A stretch of 64,000 nucleotides of DNA from Zychaea mexicana (Eukaryota; Mucoromycota; Mucoromycetes; Mucorales; Lichtheimiaceae): the NCBI RefSeq assembly GCF_025766255.1, contig NW_026516707.1, positions 124,001 to 188,000 on the forward strand. Direction: 5' to 3'. Under the pieces are notes generated by a model. It did no database searches. It saw only the letters and a program-made list of their open reading frames with translations, and was not told the origin of the DNA. Shown here piece after piece: positions 46,198 through 57,529 of this stretch (the first letter of the stretch is position 1; the number at the start of each line of letters is the position of its first letter). Both the position numbers and the translations under genes were made by a program.

Positions 46198-49100
46198 ATG
46201 ACTTCACACGGATCACGCTCCATGACAGGTGGATCATCAGAACCATCTGATTTGAAAAAGCTCAAGTCGAAATACTCCTCACAGCTTTCTACCCTCAGGG
46301 AGCTATTCACAGAATGGACAGACGATGATCTTTTGTTTGCCATTCAAGAGGCCGACGGGGATCTCGAAGTCGCAGTAGACCGAATCAGTGAAGGTAACGA
46401 AAGAAGAAAACCTTTTGTTCTATAGTTCTTTTGTTTCTTGGCTTTTTTTAACACCTTTTTTCAAAACACACGCAGGCCATGTCTTTCAATGGGGTGAAGT
46501 GAAAAGCAAAAAGTCAAAAAAGGAAGCAGCAGCACAAAAGGCCAAAGCCGCGGCAGCCACCAATCCTTCACCACCAGCAGCAGCAGCAGCAGCACAACAA
46601 ACATATTCACACCGTTCGGAACGGCCACAGTCGTCATACAGAGGCAATAATGATCGATCTAGAAGAGGTATGTAACGACAAGAAAAATAGTAGTGTTGTC
46701 TATTTTTACTACCTATTTTTCTTCTGGCTTTATATCTGAGCTGACGCGTTCTTTTTATTCTCTCGCCTTCTACACACTCCTTGTCCACTCTTTTTTTTTT
46801 TTTTTTTTGGGGGAAAATAATCAGGCGGTCGTGGTGGACACGGTTCGCGAGGCCCAAGACAAGCAAACAACCATGCGGCATCGACAGCACCTGCTGCTGC
46901 CACCTGGGGAACGGCCCCTCCGACAAAGTCATCGTTCCAGCCCGATGGTGACTCGTGGGCCGCAATCGCCTCTAGCAAAACGAATGCAACCGCCGATGAC
47001 AGCTGGGTTGGCGGCAGTGGTCAACAAGCAGACACCGCAAACGGCAGCGGCAGTGGATGGGATGCTTCCTCGAATACACCTGGAGGCTGTGATGATACTA
47101 ACAACAATGCTACAACTACCGCTACCACTACGACATCTACTACGACAGCAGCACCCGAAGCAGAATCAGAAAACAAAGCATCTACTACTACGTCATCTGA
47201 ACCGAAAACATGGGCTAGCCTACTCAAGTAAGTAATTTACTCGTTTTCATTGTTCATCGTAAGAGAGAGAGAGAGTTAGAGTTAGAGAGACTGCCGGATT
47301 TTTATATTGTCGTGGGAGGGTCTATGATATCGCGTCGCGTATTAACAGAACATTTAACAATGAACCAATAAAACAGGTCACAACCCAAGCCTGAACCTGA
47401 ACCGCAATCAAAGAAAGAACCTGAAAGCGCTAGTGGATGGGATGTTCCTACAACAACGAATGATTCGTGGAACAGCAACGACAATGAACCTGTCCAGGAC
47501 TTTAATGATGAGCCAAAGAAGGAAGCGTCGTGGGATGAACCAGCAGCAGCAGCAACAAGTGATGAATGGAACGCGCCTTCTACCACTACCACCGATGGCT
47601 GGGGAGCACCTACCGAAGAGACATCCGCTACTACTACGACTACTACCGAAAAGGAACCTGAAACCACCACCACTACTACTACTACTCCTATTACCACAGA
47701 AACACACGAAGAAAAACCCGCCGAAATTGAACCTGCCAACGAACAGCAACAACAACAATTGCCACAAGAAGAAGTACCCGTTACCCGAAAGCAATCCACC
47801 AATAGCCGTCGTTTGAAGCAAGATGCTCCTGTCGTCTTGCCCAACAACAGTGCCTCATTGAGCTCCATTGGTGTTAAATTTGGCAGCTTGAATCTCGATG
47901 ACAACTCTACTGAGACCGTTGACATTCAAAAGACCACTTTGCAATCAGAGCCCAGCCGGTAAGCCTATAGTGACAACGCGTTATATAGTTGTGTGGTGTT
48001 GGTCATGGGGCAAAAAAAGAGAAGAGGAAGGTTGTTGGAACAATTCGAACGTAGGATGAGTGAGTGAGCAGTGAAGAACAAAGAGAAAATTGGGTTGGTG
48101 ATATTCGCTAAATCGATTTTGGTGGGGGGGGGGGGTTCTAGGGACCAAGAAGAAGCTATTGTCGAGAATCAATATGGTGCTGCCGATGCTTTTGGAAGCG
48201 CACCTTTGAAGCAACAACAACAAGCTGTAGAGCAGCAGCAACAACAGCAGCAGCCACAGCAGGAGACCCTTCCTCAACAGACACAGCCACAACAACAGGC
48301 ACACCTTCAGCAGCAGCAGCAGCAAGCCCATCAGGCTCACCAACAGCAGCAGCAGCTCTTTGGCGTCGACCAGCTTCCTTCGGGCTACAGTTCTTATCTG
48401 CCCAACCAGCCACCAGCCAACTTGTCTGGTTTTGGTGTCAGCCCCATGGGCTCGCTTCCTGAATACGGTGTCTATGGCACTGAGGCACACCGTGCCGCTG
48501 CTGCTATGGTAAGTTTTGCATAATAGTAGCAAATGCCTGTGCTTGTACTAACGCATCTATTGTCATTGTTTTTCAATGTAGGGCTACTATGATCCCTCTG
48601 CTTACAGCCAATCTCCCTCAGTCACCTCTGCTGGCACGTACCAGGGCCGTGACAAACACAACCAAGATGGCGTGGGCTCGATGCCTCAGCACTCGGGTGC
48701 GCAGACCCCGGGCGCTGCTCAGCAAATGTACCCAGCCAATATGCCTTACTACCCATACTACTACATGCCCAACCAGTTTGGCTACCAGCAATCCTATGGC
48801 CAACCGTTTTTGAACAAGAACATGTACCCAAACATGTACCAGCATTCCGTGGGTAAGCCCAGCACTGGGTCCGCTGCTTCGCCCTATGGTGCTGCCTCTG
48901 GCTCGCCATACTCGCAGCAAACCATGTATGGCCAGTCCGTCACTGGCGGTGCTGCTGCAGCAGCAGCAGGAGCAGGAGCAGGTAGCGGTGTAGTAGGCTA
49001 TGACGACATGTCGGGTCTCCAGCACCATTTGGGTGGCATGAGTCTCCATGACTATCAAAAGCCGTACCAACAACAGTTGCCCGGATTCCTCGGCAGTACC

Positions 49101-49511
49101 GGTGCGGGTGGTCAACAGCCTCAACAGGCGATGCAGCAGCAGCAGCAACAGCAGGCAGTACCTAGCCAGCAACAGTCGAACAAGAACGAAGTGGCAGGCG
49201 GTCCATTGAACAAGTCGGCCACCAACGCTGCCGGTGGAAGCAACGGTCATCACCTCCACCAGCAGCAACAGCAGCAACAGCAGCAGCATCAACAGCAGCA
49301 GCAGCAGCAGAGCTATCAGCAGGCAATGAACCCTGGCAATTACTTTGGTCATTCGGGCTTCCCTTACCAGCAGCAGTACCCGCAGCAGCACTTTGCTCAC
49401 TTCCAGCAACAACAGCCTGGCCAACAGCAGCAGCAACAACAACAACAGCAAGCACCTTCTGCTCAGCAACCATCTCCCATGGGTCGCCAGCAGCCTTACT
49501 GGAGCCAGTAA
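46198..49511 (+). CDS. DEF1: RNA polymerase II degradation factor Def1-like (CUE domain, Gln-rich)
   Basis: In yeast Def1 promotes ubiquitylation and proteasomal removal of stalled Pol II: its CUE domain recruits the elongin-cullin ligase, and its Gln-rich tail is clipped to let it enter the nucleus. Six exons, 46198-46393, 46476-46667, 46825-47227, 47377-47958, 48142-48508 and 48582-49511, sum to 2670 nt, 889 aa. The CUE-like domain at about 20-66 reads LSTLRELFTEWTDDDLLFAI, QEADGDLEVAVDRISEG. It is followed by the Def1-typical HVFQWGEVKSKKSKKE. The middle has Gly-Trp-Asp/Ser-Trp repeats and acidic Thr-rich tracts. The last half is Gln-, Tyr- and Pro-rich and prion-like (MPYYPYYYMPNQFGYQQSYG). 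It lies in tandem 300 bp after the Mg transporter gene. Confidence 0.88.
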
Positions 49512-50326
49512 AAGGAACAAAAAAAACAATCTCCAAAAGTAAAAAAGATAGGAAAGGGACACAATTTGCTTTTTTTTTTTTCTCTCTCTCTCCCATCGCA
49601 TCCCCTCCACCGTTCATCCGATCCAACCATGCACAAACACACACATACACACCCTGCCTTCCCCACACATAATCTGTATTTAATTTTTTTTTTCTCTTTT
49701 GTCATGACCTGTTTCTTTTTTTCTCCAGCCACCTTTGCTTTTCTCTCTCACTCTCTCTCTCCCTTCGCTCGCTGTTTTTCTCCCTTTAAAAAAGAACGCA
49801 TCCTCTCGCTTACCCTCCATATTTCGTAGTAGTAGTAGTATGGAGCTTGATGGAACAAAAAATATATATTTTGGCTTCTTGGAAGTTGTCACTTGTATAA
49901 AAGTAAAGGGCTTAATTGGGTAAAGGGGATATACAAATACCACAGGCTTTTGGCAAATTATTCGTGGTTACGAAACTGTTCTGATAATGGTAACATGTGC
50001 GTTATTTCGTAATCATGAAGCCTTGGAGAGGGGGATCACAGAAGCAAACCATTTACAAGATCGTCATACCGGTACCTGCTCGCTCGCCATAGGCCTTTCA
50101 ATATCTACCTCAGGTTGCCTCTGTTTTTTGTTGGTTTATAAAAGACTAGAATTTTATTCTTGGTTTCGTAGCAATATACTTTAGGTGAGAGAGAGTGTGT
50201 GTATAAATGTAATAAGGGTAGAACTTTTTGTTAGGAAAAGGCAAAATGGGAAAAAAGGGTAGAGGGAGGATGAGAGGGTCTCTTTCTTTTGATCAGAACC
50301 CAATTGAAAAGTGTGTATTTAACTAT
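49512..50326. other. Intergenic region between convergent genes
   Basis: Holds the 3' ends of the Def1-like gene (+) and the W2-domain gene (-). It is pyrimidine-rich on + and contains (CT) and (CA) runs at about 49580 and 49635. No gene recognised. Confidence 0.45.
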
Positions 50327-52246
50327 TTACAATACGATGCGTACGGATTTCTTTGGTTTCTTTTCATCCGCTGTATGGGAGGTTGGGGAGGAGGATGATG
50401 ATGTTGTTGTGGTTGTATATATATCTTGGCATTTACAGGTTGTTCCCGGTTGTTCAGGAGATTGATTACTATGTGCAGTGTTATTGTTGTGGTTGTTGAT
50501 GGTATTGTTATCCTTCATGTCGCCGTTGTCATTGTCCTTGATATTTTCTTCAAATTGACATGCGCAGTATTCACGATCTTGCTCCAGCATGCTGTCCAGC
50601 ACCTTGTGATCTTCAATAGACGTGTGACCCGCGTCAATCACTGTATCGCTGTCGCTGCTGATCTCCCTATCATCGTCACCATTGTGCTGATGATGATGAT
50701 GATGATGATGGTCGTCGTCTTCAATATCGTGGGCAAACACAGCACCGTCAAAGACACTGTCATCGTCATCGTCGTCGTCACTGTCATCATCCTCTTCGTC
50801 TTCTTCATCTTCGTCAAGCCATTGAGCAAAGGATTTCGTGACACCGCGCAGTCGACATGCAACATGACCCTCCTCATCTTCAACGACTACGACCGAGTGC
50901 CACCAACGGGTGATTGCTTCGCCATCCACAATGTCATACTTGTATAGCATGATCAACAGTCTGTGAAAGTTATCAACGATGGCAGCAGCGCCACTGGGTT
51001 GTTCTTGCTTGGTGTCCAAAATCCGTTCGGCTTCATTCAAAAACTGGCACTGGTCATCCTCGTCATGGACATGTTTTTCCAGAATGGCTTTCCAAAAGTT
51101 CAAAAATCCTTCAGTGACAGCATGGGTCAGCGACTTGACTGCGCTATCGTTACTGGATGACACGACATTGTTGACCCAGACAACAAAGGAGGTGGCAAGC
51201 ATCCGCAAGACGACGGCAGGCGAAGGATCGTATTTCAGCATGAGATCATCGAGTTCCAGATTGGCTCGTGCGGAGGTGAGTTTGGATAGGATGGCTTGGT
51301 GTAAATAGGATGTGGCTAATTGTTCGAATTTCTCGTCGTCGGTCGTTGTTGTTTTCGGATATGGCCCAGAGGATCTATATCCATTGTGGTCATGTTCTAC
51401 AGTGTTGTTGTCGTCGTCGTCGTCGTCAAAGTGCTCAAACGCTTCGTCATCGTCCTCGTCGTCTTCACTCGAATCGCCTCGCTGTCTATCCAATGTTGCA
51501 AGTGGATCCGGCGTGGCTGACTCGCCCATGACAGGTTGGCAAAACAACGCGTCGTCGTCGTCGTCATCAAAATCAAAACATCCCCAACGTGAAAATGAAC
51601 TTGATCTGGACAAGGCGGGGGTGGTCACGTTGTTGTTGTTGCAGGCATCGACAGTGGGAGAGGATGCTGCTTCTAATACCGCAATCCGTTCTTTCAAGTC
51701 TGCAATCTCACTGTCCTTGTCCATGACATCGAGCTCTAGTTCGACTTGTCTATCGGAAGACTCCGTATAGTATTTTTGGTGGCATCGTTCGGATATTTGA
51801 CGGGATTCTCGTTCAAAGCGTAAGTCTTGCTTGATGGTGTCCACCATTTGGCATAAGCCGTCGTTCTCGGCTCGTAAGCGGCGGATTTCTCGTAAAAGCA
51901 AGTGGTAGGCCCGTCGTTTGCTGCCATTGCTAATTCTGCTGCTGTTATTGCTGCTCTGGCTGTGGTGGCTACCAATGTTGTTCTTTAAATCGTGGTGGTG
52001 GTGGTGATGATGTTTGTGCTGCGGCGAGCAAGAACACGTTTCGGAATCAGTAGTGGTGGTTGTAGTATTGGTGGTAAATGAGTCTAGCGATGAGGAAGTG
52101 TTGCTGGCACTGTCCTCCATGAGGGTCGTGGGTTCGTAGAGCATCTTGATTAACTCGTGCGGTGCAAGTCGTTTTTGTCTTGTCCCCCCAAAGAGAGCAA
52201 GGTGCTGCGGTTGTGGGTAATACGGTTGCCAAGGAAAACTTGCCAT
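50327..52246 (-). CDS. Coiled-coil acidic protein with C-terminal W2/eIF5C-like domain
   Basis: A single-exon 639-aa frame. N-terminus MASFPWQPYYPQPQHLALFG, then Ser/Thr- and His-rich sequence. A coiled coil follows at about 130-200 (EIRRLRAENDGLCQMVDTIK, ELELDVMDKDSEIADLKERI), then several acidic runs. Residues roughly 315-485 resemble the W2 (eIF5C) all-helical domain found at the C-terminus of eIF5, eIF2B-epsilon and 5MP/BZW: SYLHQAILSKLTSARANLEL, helix FVVWVNNVV, MLYKYDIVDGEAITRWWHSV with the paired Trp at about 448-449, and FAQWLDEDEEDEEDDD with the typical WL-acidic ending. Neither an eIF2B-epsilon nucleotidyltransferase nor an eIF5 zinc domain is present. The C-terminus is poorly conserved and ends KKPKKSVRIVL. 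A role in eIF2 recycling is inference only. Confidence 0.6.
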   Translation of the reverse strand: MASFPWQPYYPQPQHLALFGGTRQKRLAPHELIKMLYEPTTLMEDSASNTSSSLDSFTTNTTTTTTDSETCSCSPQHKHHHHHHHDLKNNIGSHHSQSSNNSSRISNGSKRRAYHLLLREIRRLRAENDGLCQMVDTIKQDLRFERESRQISERCHQKYYTESSDRQVELELDVMDKDSEIADLKERIAVLEAASSPTVDACNNNNVTTPALSRSSSFSRWGCFDFDDDDDDALFCQPVMGESATPDPLATLDRQRGDSSEDDEDDDEAFEHFDDDDDDNNTVEHDHNGYRSSGPYPKTTTTDDEKFEQLATSYLHQAILSKLTSARANLELDDLMLKYDPSPAVVLRMLATSFVVWVNNVVSSSNDSAVKSLTHAVTEGFLNFWKAILEKHVHDEDDQCQFLNEAERILDTKQEQPSGAAAIVDNFHRLLIMLYKYDIVDGEAITRWWHSVVVVEDEEGHVACRLRGVTKSFAQWLDEDEEDEEDDDSDDDDDDDSVFDGAVFAHDIEDDDHHHHHHHQHNGDDDREISSDSDTVIDAGHTSIEDHKVLDSMLEQDREYCACQFEENIKDNDNGDMKDNNTINNHNNNTAHSNQSPEQPGTTCKCQDIYTTTTTSSSSSPTSHTADEKKPKKSVRIVL

Positions 52247-54840
52247 TGCTGTTGTTTCTGTGGATGAATAATATCGATAAAAGTAATGACGTTGATAGGA
52301 GTGTTGTAACAGCTAATGTTCATTGGGGGAATTGGTCTGTTGTTGTTGTTGTTGTTGCTGTTGTTGAAGTGTAGAGGAATAAAAGAAGAAAAATTCTTTG
52401 TGGGAAAGGAAGAGGAGTTGGGTGGCAAAATAGATGGGTTGCAGTAGTAAAAAATAAATTTCTTACAAGTAAAAAGAAAAGCTCATATTATTAGTAAGAA
52501 AAAATGGAGGACGAGAAGGCAAAGGAGCAGATAGTATGTAGGGTCCTTTCCACTATTGAACTCCCTTTCTTTCTCCCCCGTCTCACACTCAACGCCGTTT
52601 CAAAAGCTATGAGTCAGAATTCAAGTGACGTCGTTATGTGTTTTTCTCTCTCTGTCTTCGAGCGAATGGACCCCTCCCGTCTCTGCAATTGGTCGAGGAC
52701 GTCCCTCCTTGTTCCGATCCATCCCCCCACCCACCCAAATCCTGTTAAAATGGAGCAATCGACTCATACGGGAAAGCAGGGGGATGGACAAGGCCAAGAT
52801 GATCATTCATATTACCACTTTCTCCCCCTTTTCCACTTTTGCACATTTTCCAAAAGCAAAGAATGACAAATCAGCCTGATTTCTATCAATCAATCACACG
52901 ACTATTTTTATCTTTTTTTTCTTTATACCGGCTCGAGCTTTAATAGAAAGAAAGAAAAGAAAAAAAGCCGTTCCAAGCCGGATGAATTGAAACAAATGAG
53001 GTAGCGCCTTTTTGTGTGTTTTCTCGGCAAATCATGTGATTCGTCTCGCCACATTCAAAGAACACGGATAACTAATACATCCTACCTAGAGCAAGTGCTA
53101 TTGGTCAGCAACCACCAAAAGAAGATTACTCCTTTGGTTGTTATGCATTATGTGCATGATATCAACTTGCTTTGTTTGCAAATCGCTCCCTTCTATTATA
53201 TAACTAGTATTGTCTGTGTGAACTGTGAAGTAACCCTTGAAGATTGATGTCACTTTTACCTAGCAAAAGGGACTTTTCATATTACTTGGGCGATCGTCTT
53301 CTTGATGCCATAATTGCGTTGCTCCTCCACAGATTCTCGAATTAACGCATTAAGCCTTCTTTGATGATAGTGTCAACGACATAGTGACAGTGGCTGTTGG
53401 TCTCATGATACACATCCTCATGAGTGACACCACTTGTGGAATCAACATTCGACCACATCGATCGATGGCATACTATCGCTTGCTGTTGTTGAGTAGTGGT
53501 CGTAGTGACCCAACCAATGGTAATTTTATATGATAAGTTGTCGTGCGTTATTAGTAGTTACTACATTACTAGTGTAAAGGAATGTTAATACATCAGACCA
53601 TCTTATACACGTTAGTTGCTGAACGTTGTACATACTATATTTCATTAAAAAAAAGATTTATGTTTGTTACAAGATTCTAGTAGTAGGCCATAGATTTTTT
53701 TGTTTTGAGAGGAAAACGATTGTTCCATAAAGTTCTGAGCAGGAAAATCTCAATTACTTGTGTCACTACGGTAACCATAATGCACGAGCCTTTTACACTA
53801 TTAATCACGAAAATTAAAAGGCCGTGCCGCAATGCATCAAAAGCCAAGTATAGAAAATAGGTCGAGCGACCATGCATGGTATGTAGTTATTCACTGAATC
53901 TCGTTTCAATTCAAAGCTTAGCAGTCCATTGTACGATGAGTATGAGAGAATGCAAACATGTGCATCTTTTGTTGAGAACTACAATTCGCAGAGTCTAACT
54001 TTTTGTATCATGTACACCTGGTTGAAGAGTGGACGTCTATTTTCTCCCAAATCAAAAGGAAAAGTTGCAGCTATGAATGAACCGTGAGAAGTCTCTATAT
54101 AGTATTGCGCTTTACACAACAAAAAAAAGAATTGTACATGCGTACAGCAATGCATTTCATGAGTCATGTTTACTCAGCACTCGAAGACATGAAAAAATCT
54201 CTTCCAATCCGGGCATCTTTATGCTTTACGAATATAATTCAGTCGAAGAAGGAGATAGTTTGTTACATAATAGAAATAACACTGGCTGTGATGCGTGTTT
54301 TATGTCAGTGCTATAATATACATCTTCCACCGATTATCCTGCTGTATGGTGGAGGTACAACATGAAAAGCATACAGGAGTAATTTTGATTTAGATGTGCC
54401 ATAAAGAGATTGTTGGGATGTAAACGGAGTATATGGTGGGAGGCAGATGTATTGCAGCCGCGGGGCTCATATACAACTTTGAGTACTACTTACGGTAAAG
54501 CTCATCGCGCTTCGCTAGTAAACGATCAAGTACAATGCGATGCATGAAAACAATTGTTACTGTTATATGCTGAAATTTAGTATGAAAGCGGCACACATTG
54601 AAAATGATGAAGAAAGCTTGTTATATGCTTACGGAGTGTAATGGGAAGGAAGGATAGTAGCAAAAATTTAAACCTTGATCTATCATGCGATCGAAGAACT
54701 ACGGGAAACGCAAAAGGTATTTTTCTTTTGTACATAACATTTAGAATGCAGTGTGATATTTGCGCTGATCCGAAATGGCGAGGTATGATATGTATGGCGA
54801 AGTTGTCTAAGAGAAAATGAATGCAGGCCGTCAATGGGTC
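52247..54840. other. Gene-poor region, nothing recognised
   Basis: Contains the promoter of the W2-domain gene (with (TTG)n at about 52339-52365) and short frames on both strands. The + frame at 52504-52866 (120 aa) has no family feature. 53280-54840 is AT-rich with only stop-rich short ORFs. Confidence 0.35.
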
Positions 54841-54969
54841 GTGCGATGTACAGGTTACTTAATGCTGACTGTAACAGTACCACCTTATTCTGTACCGGTT
54901 TCTTCCTTAATATACTGTTAGTACACACGTTTGAATACAAGTTTATCTCCCAAATGAGTGCTCCCAGAA

Positions 54970-55290
54970 TCACCTTGATAGCTGCTGCAGAAATGATGCT
55001 CCGGAATCATGTACTAATTGATCCTTGAACCCAATGGCCACCTCATATAATATGCGAGCCTCGTCCGACGTTGTCGCGAAAAATAGGGATGTCAATACTA
55101 TGCCCTTTTGGCTTTTGGTCAAATGTCGACCTTGTCGAACAGCGTATGGCTTTGGATACAAATTAACCTGCAATGTGTTATCGCTATGCTTTAATAGGCG
55201 CATTATTACCGGTGAGTGCTCGTCCGCACCTTATTAAAAGCATGTAGCAGCTGCTCCGCCTGTTTTCCGTCTAGTTGATCGGGCCAATGC
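54970..55290 (-). CDS. Possible spliced gene fragment, unrecognised
   Basis: Two minus-strand pieces join plausibly. An upstream piece (WPDQLDGKQAEQLLHAFNK, about 55222-55280) follows a T-rich stretch ending TTTTTTTAG and is followed by the donor AAG/GTGCGG. About 68 nt later the acceptor TTGCAG leads into VNLYPKPYAVRQGRHL and GIVLTSLFFATTSDEARILY, to about 54980, where another GTGATT donor-like site occurs near a TACTAAC branch motif. The style is that of a real protein, but upstream exons in frame were not found and no family was recognised. It may be a pseudogene. Confidence 0.3.
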
Positions 55291-56058
55291 GAGGCTAAAA
55301 AAACATATATTCACAAAGAAACCAATAAATATAATATGACGGGTGGACTCATTACTGTACCTCGTTCAATTTCTTTCTAACTTGCTTCTTCTTCTTCTTC
55401 TTCTTCTGTCGTCTGCTATTGTCTACGTCCTGGATAAAATCGAATACGTTTCCTTCTACGTTTCATTAAATCAAAAAAGAACAATGTGCGGTACTCGAGT
55501 GAAAATAGTATGCTAAGGAACATGTATTTGATATAAAAAGAAGGTGAAGGTAGAAGCTGTTTGGAGAAAATGGATCGATAATAAGTGTATATGCGGTGGT
55601 GCCAGCCCTGGCTTATATGCATATTAATGGAGAAGCAATATGGTTTGCTTGACGAGGATAGTTGTTGCTCCCGACTGTGCATTGAAGCAGTAATAATGGG
55701 CTCTTTTGTTGGTTATCCGTTGTTTATAAATTTGCCAGAAGAAGCAGGGAGATTTTAACGAGTGAGTTACCATATGTACAGGCCTTCTTTCCCCTTTGTT
55801 ATTTTGACATACAGTAACTCATTACAAAATGGGGATACGACTTATATACACACGTATGCATACTGTACTGATCATGGTTGCTTTTGATTTTTAAGAATTC
55901 ACGTGCCAAAAGAGTATATGTTCAAACACACGTGCTGGTGGACTTCCAAGATTGATATATCACAAACAGACTAGCATAATATTGCTGTTTGCTTAGTTCT
56001 CTTTTCCTTGCTGTTTTATTTTTGGTTCGGCCCCCTTCACAAAATCCCAACAAGCACC
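55291..56058. other. Intergenic region upstream of the 56059 gene
   Basis: Contains a CTT/AAG trinucleotide run at about 55386-55407 and no convincing gene. The part nearest 56059 should be the promoter of the membrane protein. Confidence 0.35.
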
Positions 56059-56805
56059 ATGACCAACAACAATGCAATATCCATACTGATGATAGCAACG
56101 ACACTGACGGCAGTGTTTATTACTATGGCTACTGCCGACAAAGATAGTAGCAACAGCAACCACAACCTCGCCGATGATGCCCTGGATTCGGTCGTGTCAC
56201 TCTTGTTATCCACCTTTTCGTCTGTGCGCAGCTTGTTTTCTAAGGGCACCTATCTTGCACTCTCACCAGCCCGCTTGACCTACAAGAGTATGACCTGGCT
56301 GATTCACCAAAGCATTGTCGGCATGACCCACTTGACATCGTACCCTGTCGTGTCATTCCTACTTGCTGCCATTGCCTGTGGCGTAATCATTGGCGGTTGT
56401 GCTGGATTCGCGGTGGAAGCTTTTTCTTCTATGCTCCTGTCGGCAACTTGGGGAAAACCTCAACTCGCTACCACCACAACATGCGATACTGACGACGACA
56501 AAGAACAAGAAGAACAACAAGTAGAAGAAGAAGAAATCGTGGTGACCGAGTTGGGTGCTCGACGACGGCAACGACAGCAGCAGCAGCAGCAGCAACGGCT
56601 TATTTACAAGAACAAGAATTACCGAGTCGACAATGACAGCGAAGAAGACGACAACAACTATTCTGATATTAACAACGACAATGGCAACGACGACGACGAA
56701 AAGACAGACCTTATGCATGATATATTAAAGCGTCATTTGGCCGCTGTATCTCACGAACAGCAACAGCAAGGCAACTTGAGGCGGCGAATGGCTGCTGCTT
56801 CTTAA
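56059..56805 (+). CDS. Small membrane protein with acidic/Gln-rich tail, possibly LDO/Osw5-like
   Basis: A single exon of 248 aa from the ATG at 56059. The N-terminus (MTNNNAISILMIATTLTAVF) is a hydrophobic signal or anchor. An amphipathic region (SVVSLLLSTFSSVRSLFSKG) leads to a hydrophobic segment at about 95-125 (PVVSFLLAAIACGVIIGGCA then GFAVEAF). The C-terminal half is cytosolic-looking: acidic, then Arg/Gln-rich, then Asp/Asn-rich, ending LRRRMAAAS. The Pro-hydrophobic-GG-hydrophobic hairpin followed by an amphipathic stretch recalls lipid-droplet organising (LDO16/Osw5) proteins that work with seipin, but the similarity is of layout only. The gene lies in tandem-opposed orientation to 57530-58306. 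Confidence 0.65.
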   Translation: MTNNNAISILMIATTLTAVFITMATADKDSSNSNHNLADDALDSVVSLLLSTFSSVRSLFSKGTYLALSPARLTYKSMTWLIHQSIVGMTHLTSYPVVSFLLAAIACGVIIGGCAGFAVEAFSSMLLSATWGKPQLATTTTCDTDDDKEQEEQQVEEEEIVVTELGARRRQRQQQQQQQRLIYKNKNYRVDNDSEEDDNNYSDINNDNGNDDDEKTDLMHDILKRHLAAVSHEQQQQGNLRRRMAAAS

Positions 56806-57529
56806 AAAACTTTCATGTGCAATTGATAAACTCGCTCTCTCGCAAATTGCTGTGCACGAGCCACACATCGCGCCTTCAGGAATGCCACCAATAGCACCAA
56901 CACATACATGCATGAAAACCTTACTCATATTATACTTTGATGCAATATACCTTTATAATCACATATTATTTATACATTGTAGCAGTATGGCCTGGTATTC
57001 ATACATAGTTAATACTGCACAAACACGTTGTCTCCTCCTCTATGTACATCCTCGTCAACCTTTTACCAATTTATATTTCGCCATTCTCCCAATTTTGAAA
57101 ATTCAGACTTAGCAGTATATATTTACAAACGAAAGAAACGAGGATAGTAACTGAAAAATGAGAAACTCTGGTATTGTGTGGGTGATTGATTTCCGTAAAG
57201 GAAATAGTAGACGGGAAAAGCCGGGGGTGATACTAGCGATAGTAGTAGCTGTAGTAAAAATAAAGGAGGTGGCTATGATGAAAGTGAGTGAGCGAGTGAA
57301 AGAGAAGGGCACATAGTAGGAAAGAAAGATAGGAAGAAAGAAACAGACAGGAAGATAGGTGACAATATTGTGGTGTGTAATGTGTGTATATGATTGTGGG
57401 TAGTAATAGTAGTAATAGTGTATATATATATATATGAGATGATGATATGGCAATGATGATGAATGAATGAATAATGCATACATTACACATCCACGAAATA
57501 ACCTTTTCCTCTGTTTGTAGCTCAATCGA

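Noticed and set aside
47302..48532. Minus-strand frames opposite the Def1-like gene
   Set aside because: Poly-Leu/Val shadows of the Gln/Thr repeats; no motif.
50426..51770. + strand frames opposite the W2-domain gene
   Set aside because: Val/Ser-rich shadows of Asp/Asn codons on the coding strand.
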